Assembly: GCA_023384415.1 (NCBI GenBank)
Contig: JAHDWJ010000001.1
Location: 289,713 to 353,712 of the forward strand
Length of the DNA: 64,000 nt
Reading direction: 5' to 3'
DNA from: Anaerolineae bacterium
GTDB taxonomy: Bacteria; Chloroflexota; Anaerolineae; Promineifilales; Promineifilaceae
Notes under the pieces: generated by a model
What the model was told of the DNA's origin: nothing
Databases searched by the model: none
The model's input: the letters and a program-made list of their open reading frames with translations, nothing else
Part shown: positions 58,749-64,000 of the stretch, one piece after another
Numbering within the stretch: position 1 is the stretch's first letter
Layout: each line of letters begins with the position of its first letter
Program-made: the position numbers and the translations under genes

Positions 58749-59612
58749 ATGATCAATTTTCAACTGTTTGCCGTGAGTGAAAGTGGCTTGCAGGAGCTGC
58801 CCGTTCCCGCAGAAGCTACCACATTTGAAGAGCTTTACCCCGGCCTGGCTCTGGGCGTTTATTCGGCGTTACGTACCTTTAACCACAACCGGTTTTTGGA
58901 TTTAGATGCCCACCTGGCCCGGACGTATCAATCTATCGAATTACTGGGGTGGGATTTTGTGTTTGACGAGAGGGCGTTTCGCCAGGGATTGCACGATGTT
59001 TGCACCCAATTCCCTTATCCAGAGGCGCGGGTGCGTTTTGATGTATTAGCTGAACCAGCTATCACTCTGGGCACGGAAAGCCGAATTCTTATCGCCTTGC
59101 AGCCGTTTGCGCCACCTACGCCAGAGATGATTAACAATGGGATTAAGCTAGGGTTTGCCCCAACATTGCATCGGGATGATCCCTTGATCAAACGGGCTGA
59201 TTTTCCCCTCAAACGGCGAGCTTACCCCATCGGTGGGCCGGATGCTTATGAAAATTTGTTGACCGATGAAGCCGGGTTTATTTTAGAAGGAACGAGCAGT
59301 AACTTTTATGCCATAAAAAATGGGGTGCTGTACACAGTGGGAGAGGGGGTGCTGGAAGGGATTACGCGCAAGATTATCGTGGGGCTGCTGCCTGAACTGG
59401 GAATCCCTTGCCGGTTAGAAGCGGTGCATCAGGATAGGGTGGGGGAGTTAGATGAGGCGGCCATCAGCAGCTCATCGCGTGCGCTGCTGCCGGTGGTGCA
59501 AATTGGGGCGCAGCGGATCGGTACAGGAAAGCCAGGGCCGATCTGCCAGCAGATTTTGGCGGCTTATAACGACTATGTAGGGGAGAATGTAAAGCTGGCG
59601 ATTGAGCCGTAG
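58749..59612 (+). CDS. Class IV aminotransferase (branched-chain type)
   Basis: This 287-residue PLP fold-IV enzyme has YSALRTFNHNRFLDLDAHLAR at the N-terminus, the PLP Lys candidate in LIKRADFPLKRRAY, then DEAGFILEGTSSNFYAI and ISSSSRALLPVV. The GTSSNFY string is the usual phosphate loop. Substrate may be a branched-chain amino acid, D-alanine or 4-amino-4-deoxychorismate; I lean to a branched-chain type without proof. AAGGTGAAGCT before the ATG is a good ribosome site. Confidence 0.85.
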   Translation: MINFQLFAVSESGLQELPVPAEATTFEELYPGLALGVYSALRTFNHNRFLDLDAHLARTYQSIELLGWDFVFDERAFRQGLHDVCTQFPYPEARVRFDVLAEPAITLGTESRILIALQPFAPPTPEMINNGIKLGFAPTLHRDDPLIKRADFPLKRRAYPIGGPDAYENLLTDEAGFILEGTSSNFYAIKNGVLYTVGEGVLEGITRKIIVGLLPELGIPCRLEAVHQDRVGELDEAAISSSSRALLPVVQIGAQRIGTGKPGPICQQILAAYNDYVGENVKLAIEP

Positions 59613-59679
59613 GGGACGTGGTGCGTGGTGCGTGAGAGCCACAGATGAGGGAAACACGGATGGAAATTGAAAAATCGGG
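59613..59679. repeat. Short heptamer-like run after aminotransferase gene
   Basis: ggacgtg gtgcgtg gtgcgtg agag, a degenerate heptamer run next to a short CACAGATGAGG string of the dispersed-repeat type. No gene. Confidence 0.45.
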
Positions 59680-60042
59680 TCAAGGAATATCAATATCCCG
59701 AGGTTCGGTGATCAGGTGAACACCATCCACTATTTCGCGGATGCGTTGTCGGGATAAAGTGCCAATTTTGGGGCCTAATTGTTGCTTATCTACCGTAAAA
59801 ATCTGGGAAACGTTGACTACACTGGGTTTATCCAAGTTGGCTTCCCCTTTGTATAAACGGACATTACCTGGGGCTAACGCACGATTCAAGTTTGAGGTAA
59901 GCAGACAAACAACCACTGTCTTGATAGCACTGCGGTTTAAAATGTTATTCTGAACGACCACATAGGGATGGGCATATCCTGGTTCTGAACCAACAGGGTC
60001 ACCTGTATCAAGCCAGAAAACATCGCCTTGATTGATCACCAT
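59680..60042 (-). CDS. mazF: MazF/PemK-family toxin endoribonuclease
   Basis: This 120-residue protein has INQGDVFWLDTGDPVGSEPG, PYVVVQNN and VCLLTSNLNRALAPGNV, the MazF fold with the catalytic Arg/Thr region. It cleaves RNA at short sequence motifs. The start overlaps the antitoxin gene by 7 nt. MIND-type C-terminal helix QRIREIVDGVHLI is complete. Confidence 0.9.
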   Translation of the reverse strand: MVINQGDVFWLDTGDPVGSEPGYAHPYVVVQNNILNRSAIKTVVVCLLTSNLNRALAPGNVRLYKGEANLDKPSVVNVSQIFTVDKQQLGPKIGTLSRQRIREIVDGVHLITEPRDIDIP

Positions 60043-60293
60043 GATTCCTCTGCGACCAGTTGTTGTCGGCGTTTATTCATCTGTTGAAGAGCGTCACTTT
60101 CCTCTTCATCATGCCCCTCAGCATAAGCTGCATTGAACGCTTCCAGGAGTTTGCGATTTTCATAGCGGCGTAAAAAATCTTCTATAGCTACCGTAAAAAG
60201 GCCACTACGAGAGAGTTGTAATTCTTGCGCTACTAACTCAACCTGGGCAAATAGTGTGTCTGGTAAAGATACGGCTGTTTTTATAGTTGTCAT
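60036..60293 (-). CDS. Ribbon-helix-helix antitoxin of MazEF pair
   Basis: This 85-residue protein has an RHH DNA-binding N-terminus (IKTAVSLPDTLFAQVELVAQELQLSRSGLF, shown in part as TAVSLPDTLF) and an acidic C-terminal tail (HDEEESDALQQM) that should inhibit MazF. It probably autoregulates through the palindrome 13 nt upstream. Confidence 0.85.
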   Translation of the reverse strand: MTTIKTAVSLPDTLFAQVELVAQELQLSRSGLFTVAIEDFLRRYENRKLLEAFNAAYAEGHDEEESDALQQMNKRRQQLVAEESW

Positions 60294-60305
60294 ATAGCAC
60301 CTCGC

Positions 60306-60324
60306 GTTATACCAATAGTATAAC
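60306..60324. promoter_or_regulatory. Putative MazEF operator
   Basis: GTTATAC-CAATA-GTATAAC is a perfect 7-bp inverted repeat directly upstream of the antitoxin start (60293). Its left arm also resembles a -10 box on the minus strand, so binding would block transcription. Confidence 0.65.
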
Positions 60325-60341
60325 CATCAGGTATACCTGCA

Positions 60342-61376
60342 TCAAGCACTGTTTTTTCGGTGGCGGGCGGCGACGATTTGGGCCATGACGGCCAGGGCGA
60401 TTTCTTCGGGGGTTTCGGCCCCGATGTCCAGACCAATGGGGGCGGCGATGCGGTTGATTTGTTCAGGTGGAAAGCCGGCCGCCATGAGCCGTTCCACTCG
60501 TTTGGCATGGGTCTTTTTGCTGCCTAATGCACCGATATAAAACGCTTTGCTGGGTAGGACGATGTGCAGGGCCGGGTCGTCTATTTTAGGGTCATGGGTG
60601 AGCAGGGCGATGGCCGTACTGCGGCTGATGGGAGGTAGTTCGGCGAACGCTTTGCCCGGCCATTTTTGGATGAGTTGATCGGCATGGGGGAACCGCTCAT
60701 CACTGCCAAAGGCGCGGCGGGGGTCTATGACGATGGTGCGGTAGCCGAGGATGTGGGCGTATTGGGCCAGGGCGATGGCGATGTGGACACCGCCAACCAT
60801 GATGAGGCAGGGGGCGGGTAGATTGACCTCAATGAACGCTTTAACCGCATCACCGAGTTGAATGGTTTGGCTGAGGCCAGATTCCAGGGCGGCGTGTGCG
60901 GCCGCGACCCCATGCTCCTGCCACTCAGCTAACGAACCGATGAGTGGCCCCTCGTCTGGGACAATAAGTTTACGCCCTAATACGCCGTCTGGCCCGGCAA
61001 TGAGGGTCACAGACGCGGCCGCGACATCCTCTTCCAACACCTTTTGCCACGCCTGATAAAGGGCCACATCCAACGGTTCCACAAAGACGGTAATCTGACC
61101 ACCGCAGGCCAATCCTACTGACCAGGCAGTTTCATCAGCTACGCCAAAATGGAGAAGCTGCGGCTGCCCATTCGCCAATGCTTCCTGTCCTGCTTCTACT
61201 ACCGCTCCTTCTACACACCCCCCACTGACGGAACCAGCGATGCGGCCGCTGGCGGTCAAAGCCATCTTCGCTGCTGTCTTGCGTGGGGCCGACCCCCACG
61301 TCTCAATCACCGTGGCCAGGGCGATAGCCTCATTTTCCGTTTGCCAACGGGTAATGTCAGAGATCACTTCTTTCAT
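60342..61376 (-). CDS. XdhC/CoxI-family molybdenum-hydroxylase maturation protein
   Basis: This 344-residue protein has an N-terminal XdhC domain (GSAPRKTAAKMALTASG, SVSGGCVEGAVVEAG) and a C-terminal Rossmann-like domain (CLIMVGGVHIAIALAQYAHI, SKKTHAKRVERL, IGLDIGAETPEEIAL). The second Cys of the XdhC motif is in ACGGQITVF. Such proteins insert modified molybdopterin into xanthine dehydrogenase-type enzymes, but none is coded in this window. ATG 61376 has AGGA 7 nt upstream; the frame beyond it runs into a dispersed repeat. Confidence 0.88.
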   Translation of the reverse strand: MKEVISDITRWQTENEAIALATVIETWGSAPRKTAAKMALTASGRIAGSVSGGCVEGAVVEAGQEALANGQPQLLHFGVADETAWSVGLACGGQITVFVEPLDVALYQAWQKVLEEDVAAASVTLIAGPDGVLGRKLIVPDEGPLIGSLAEWQEHGVAAAHAALESGLSQTIQLGDAVKAFIEVNLPAPCLIMVGGVHIAIALAQYAHILGYRTIVIDPRRAFGSDERFPHADQLIQKWPGKAFAELPPISRSTAIALLTHDPKIDDPALHIVLPSKAFYIGALGSKKTHAKRVERLMAAGFPPEQINRIAAPIGLDIGAETPEEIALAVMAQIVAARHRKNSA

Positions 61377-61383
61377 CACAATT

Positions 61384-61503
61384 CCTAACCTGGACAAGCC
61401 AGAAGAGATTTATCCACAGATGTCACAGATGGACACAGATTTTTAAGCCATCGGTGCAAATCTGCGTCATCTGTGGATCGGTTCTTGTTTTCTGTACCAG
61501 AGG
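61384..61503 (+). repeat. Dispersed repeat element, copy 3 (short form)
   Basis: It begins CCTAACCTGGACAAGCCAG and ends TTGTTTTCTGTACCAGAGG, the same ends as copies at 22024 and 35218; the interior is shorter (about 80 bp) and rich in CACAGAT strings. It lies between the XdhC and ArsR-type genes. Confidence 0.7.
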
Positions 61504-61517
61504 TTGACTACAGGGTG

Positions 61518-62588
61518 TTAAGGTTGTTCTAAAAAATTGCCCAGGGCGGTGAAGGTGGCACGGATGGAGTCGGGGCGGGCAGCATATTGGCGGCCTTGCT
61601 CCCCCAGACGAAGTTGTACCAGGTGGGCCAGACGTAGGGCGTGGAGATGGTGAATAACGGTTGGCGGCCGCAGCCGCAAACGGCGGGCCAACTCTGCCGG
61701 AGTCAAGGGAGACTCCATCAAATAACGTAAAATCCGTAGGCGGGTAGGGTCCGCCAGGGCTTTTAAGGCTTGAAAGAGGGCATCAGGAATGACCTCACCG
61801 GGAACAACCGAGGCTGTAGCCGGACGACCCCCATAGGCTACTAATGTCCGGGTGGGGCTAACATCGGCAAAATAGGTGAGAGGACTGCCCCAAAAGGTGG
61901 GTATTAGCACCGCTTCTTGCGCTTGCCAGGTACGCTCCAGGTGTACCCCTTGGGATAATTCCTCCAACAGTTCTAGAAAAGGGAGTGAGTGGGCTAACTC
62001 TTTGGCTAAATCCTGAGCTATGTGCAGTGCCGGTTCAATTCGTACCTCATCCTCAGCAAAAAAAACCTCATAATAGGTTTGTAAGGCAGATAAAAATCGC
62101 TCACCAAACTCCTCGGTGCGAGTCCACCAATCAAGTTCCAGGGTAATAGCTTGTTTGCGCCGCTTCTTTTCTTGTGAAGAAAGGCGACTGTCCATCATTT
62201 TATCTAATATGGCAGAAAGGGCAGCTTGATCGTTGACTGTCCAGCGGCCGCGTTCGGCTACTTGCTGAAAAATTTGGTTATAACCATGCCGGTCCGTGGG
62301 ATGCAGGTCCAAGGCGGCCAATCGTGCAGCAGAAGGAATAGCGGCTAACTGTTCGAGAACGGTTAGGGCATTTTTAGGTTCGGGGAGTTGATGCACCCAG
62401 CCTAGAGGCAAGAAAAGGAAGGCCATCACTTCTTGTAAAAATTCTCGTTCGGGGTTAGGCAAACGGGAACGAACACCTGCTGCCCAGGGGCCACGCAGGC
62501 CAATCCGGTCTGGGTTGTGTAATACTGCCAGACTAATAAACAAGTCGTAAGCTGTACCAGAGTCCCAAATAATCGTTGGTTGGGTCAT
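61518..62588 (-). CDS. ArsR-type regulator with large N-terminal domain (DUF5937-like)
   Basis: This 356-residue protein has a C-terminal winged HTH (about 275-345: ALADPTRLRILRYLMESPLT, LAQRL-like ELARRLRLRPPTVIHHLHAL) and a 270-residue helical N-terminal sensor of the DUF5937 kind. No metal-binding Cys pair typical of ArsR is seen, so the signal is probably not a metal. It may act on the upstream XdhC or downstream DinB genes. A GCGGCCGC site encodes part of the HTH (RLRPP region). Confidence 0.8.
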   Translation of the reverse strand: MTQPTIIWDSGTAYDLFISLAVLHNPDRIGLRGPWAAGVRSRLPNPEREFLQEVMAFLFLPLGWVHQLPEPKNALTVLEQLAAIPSAARLAALDLHPTDRHGYNQIFQQVAERGRWTVNDQAALSAILDKMMDSRLSSQEKKRRKQAITLELDWWTRTEEFGERFLSALQTYYEVFFAEDEVRIEPALHIAQDLAKELAHSLPFLELLEELSQGVHLERTWQAQEAVLIPTFWGSPLTYFADVSPTRTLVAYGGRPATASVVPGEVIPDALFQALKALADPTRLRILRYLMESPLTPAELARRLRLRPPTVIHHLHALRLAHLVQLRLGEQGRQYAARPDSIRATFTALGNFLEQP

Positions 62589-62645
62589 GGCCGGGTTCCT
62601 TTTTGTGGCAGAGTTATACTGTAGGTTGCGGCCGCGGGCAAAAGA

Positions 62646-63275
62646 TCAAGAGGAAGTAAATTGGGTTTGGGTTGTTCCCTTTTTGGCAAACTGAACCATT
62701 TTGTCTTCACGAGCCTTTTTGGCCTGGCGGACAATCTCGGTGATTTGCTCCAGGTGGCTGTCATCATGGCGTAACCCAGAGATGAAGTAGGCAATAGCAT
62801 TGAGGCGTGGAGAACGCTCATCCCGTTGGTACACATTATCCAGATAAGGTTTATCGGGCCACATTTCCAACGAGGCCAGACGCATACGACGGCTTTCTTC
62901 TAGCCGGTGCTGGCATTGGGCGATGGTGGTGATTGTTTCCCACGGTACTTCGGAGCGGGAACGACCATGATAGGGCACCCCGCGGGCTAATTCAGCCGCG
63001 ATAAAAGCGGACTCCTCGGCTGAGGCAGTGGTATGAACGATTACATGCCCTAAGGTCCAGGCTAGATTGGTCGCGGCCGCGTTAGCCGCATAGCTATCAT
63101 AGGCAGCGGGATCATCAGGCAAAAACTGCCCATCTTCATCCACACAATCCGCAATTAAATGGAGCATACGGTTTATCATTTCATTGGTCAGGCGGCGTAA
63201 ATCAGACGGAGTCAGGCCAACAGCAAGATCGGCCAGGGTCATTTCTTTATTTCGAACAGGTGTAAAATCTAACAT
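62646..63275 (-). CDS. DinB-fold protein
   Basis: This 209-residue four-helix protein has [21 protein letters not shown] (first metal His) and a later [14 protein letters not shown] (DinB second His region). DinB-like enzymes are metal-dependent thiol transferases or hydrolases of unknown substrate. ATG 63275 is preferred to an upstream TTG (63305). It lies 57 nt upstream of the ArsR-type gene. Confidence 0.75.
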   Translation of the reverse strand: MLDFTPVRNKEMTLADLAVGLTPSDLRRLTNEMINRMLHLIADCVDEDGQFLPDDPAAYDSYAANAAATNLAWTLGHVIVHTTASAEESAFIAAELARGVPYHGRSRSEVPWETITTIAQCQHRLEESRRMRLASLEMWPDKPYLDNVYQRDERSPRLNAIAYFISGLRHDDSHLEQITEIVRQAKKAREDKMVQFAKKGTTQTQFTSS

Positions 63276-63459
63276 GAGCAAAAATACCTTCTGGATTAAG
63301 AACAATATAACTACGAAATCGGCAGGGCAATCAATATTACCCTGCGAACAGCGTAAGAGCTACTTGATAGCAGCCGATCAATTGATTGACGCATTTAAAT
63401 AAGCGATTGTTACCTGAATCTGGGGAGGAGATGCCCCTAGGGCAAATCAGAGGGGGTAG
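63276..63459. other. Spacer between DinB and receiver genes
   Basis: 184 nt, AT-rich near 63300 (AACAATATAACTACGAAATC), with no repeat or gene that I can identify. Confidence 0.3.
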
Positions 63460-63834
63460 TTAGCTGAGGTATGGGTTGAGGCGGGAAGGCAAATCGTAAA
63501 TGGGGATATCTTTGGTAATAAAGGCATCGGCCCCGGCAGCCAGACTACTTTGGCGGGTGCTATCCCGTAAATCAGCCGTATACATGATGATGCGGGGATT
63601 TTTCTTCGAGGTGAGATTGCTGCGTATCTGACGGCACACTTCAATACCATCCATTCCTGGCATCATTACATCCAGAAGTACTAGATCAGGTTCTTCCTCA
63701 GCTACGAGACGCAATGCCTGGCGGCCGCTTAACGCCCCAAACACGGCATAACCGGCACTCTTAAGCACCAGCTCACATAACTGCACCAGCGAAATCTCAT
63801 CATCTACTACCAATATTTTGGCTAAACTCATCAT
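63460..63834 (-). CDS. Stand-alone response-regulator receiver
   Basis: A 124-residue receiver with ILVVDDE, phospho-Asp in LVLLDVMMPGMDGIE, and ITKD (Lys followed by Asp where Pro is usual). The start is one of the paired ATGs at 63834/63831; a longer frame to 63885 has no ribosome site. It may be read from a leaderless transcript, see 63841. Confidence 0.83.
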   Translation of the reverse strand: MMSLAKILVVDDEISLVQLCELVLKSAGYAVFGALSGRQALRLVAEEEPDLVLLDVMMPGMDGIEVCRQIRSNLTSKKNPRIIMYTADLRDSTRQSSLAAGADAFITKDIPIYDLPSRLNPYLS

Positions 63835-63840
63835 AATAAG

Positions 63841-63846
63841 ATTATA
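63841..63846 (-). promoter_or_regulatory. -10 box close to receiver start codon
   Basis: TATAAT on the minus strand lies 6 nt upstream of the ATG, so transcription would begin at or next to the start codon. The -35 is weak (TTGGCT about 15 nt upstream). Confidence 0.4.
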
Positions 63847-63885
63847 GCGGTCATTTGCTCCAGCCAAAATAGTTCCATAGTCCAC

Positions 63886-63987
63886 CCAAAACGTGGAAAC
63901 AACTTGTGCAAAGCTGGACTAAGCATTGTTGCTCCATCGCCACGACTAGGGCAATCGCATATTAAATTTCACAGGAGAGGTAACTTG
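63886..63987. other. Spacer before a truncated gene
   Basis: About 100 nt. The end (ACAGGAGAGG) is a strong ribosome site for the ATG at 63988; the rest is unremarkable. Confidence 0.4.
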
Positions 63988-64000
63988 ATGTATCCTTCCC
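63988..64000 (+). CDS. 5' end of an unknown gene (cut by window end)
   Basis: ATG at 63988 with AGGAGAGG 7 nt upstream; only the first codons (M-Y-P-S) are visible, so nothing can be said of its function. Confidence 0.35.

Larger units (their letters stand above)
159..63728. repeat. Highly iterated palindrome GCGGCCGC
   Basis: By eye I find roughly 95 copies in the window; random sequence of this composition would give about one. They lie in genes and spacers on almost every kilobase, for example near 1753, 2929, 12939, 17024, 18862, 18922, 20282, 27911, 30390, 36998, 39248, 45617, 48337, 52447, 55698, 58089, 61015, 63721. In coding regions the frame usually gives Ala-Ala-Ala or Arg-Gly-Arg. 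The giant RHS gene (3409-11238) has none. A related CGGCCG core appears in the 55-bp array. Behaviour resembles HIP1 (GCGATCGC) of cyanobacteria. Confidence 0.85.

Noticed and set aside
60301-60330. Riboswitch before the MazEF genes
   Set aside because: Only a 19-bp palindrome is present; an operator for the RHH antitoxin is the simpler reading. No known riboswitch aptamer was recognised anywhere in the window.

Overview
The window looks like a chromosomal segment of a filamentous or free-living Chloroflexota bacterium (Anaerolineae/Ardenticatenia/Caldilineae-like). This is inferred from gene content, not proven. The pointers are an archaeal-style mevalonate block (class II HMG-CoA reductase, HMG-CoA synthase, thiolase, DUF35 protein), a Ser/Thr kinase fused to WD40 propellers, an NBR1-Ig-like membrane protein, universal-stress-fused CPA2 antiporters, 7TM histidine kinases and many stand-alone receivers. 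No 16S gene or other decisive marker is present.

Layout. 0-3.2 kb: end of a membrane protein with an Ig-like domain, a tyrosine-recombinase-fold protein with substituted catalytic residues, an enoyl-CoA hydratase. 3.4-11.2 kb: one giant RHS/YD-repeat protein ending in LysM plus an unrecognised C-terminal domain, followed by a 55-bp tandem array and a terminator. 11.6-14.9 kb: an island of four small toxin/antitoxin-like pairs (DUF4258/DUF2283, DUF2281/PIN, MntA/HepT, PBECR-like/DUF2283) separated by palindromic repeats. 15.3-19.6 kb: two tandem CPA2 cation/proton antiporters. 19.6-25.2 kb: MFS exporter, small membrane proteins, TetR regulator, small alpha/beta-barrel and NTF2-like proteins. 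25.4-30.6 kb: dnaE with an in-frame LAGLIDADG intein. 30.8-40.6 kb: M15 peptidase, DUF2877, GAF protein, SppA, NadE, phosphodiester glycosidase, DUF2344 protein, RecO. 40.8-44.1 kb: tRNA-Arg(CCG), malQ and glgA (glycogen). 44.8-53.7 kb: kinase-WD40, PIG-L deacetylase, two receivers, two duplicated 7TM histidine kinases. 53.9-58.5 kb: mevalonate entry block. 58.7-64 kb: class IV aminotransferase, MazEF, XdhC-like protein, ArsR-type regulator, DinB protein, receiver, and the first codons of another gene.

The most unusual features are repeat systems rather than single genes. (1) The palindrome GCGGCCGC is scattered roughly 95 times through genes and spacers, where about one would be expected. 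It resembles cyanobacterial HIP1 in behaviour and is absent from the RHS gene. (2) Degenerate heptanucleotide tandem arrays occur between genes, directly before start codons, and in frame inside dnaE, sppA, the kinase gene and the DUF2877 gene. (3) There are several dispersed inverted-repeat or long-repeat elements, three of them copies of one 120-250 bp family.

All coordinates and motifs were read by eye. Family names rest on recognised motifs, without database searches.
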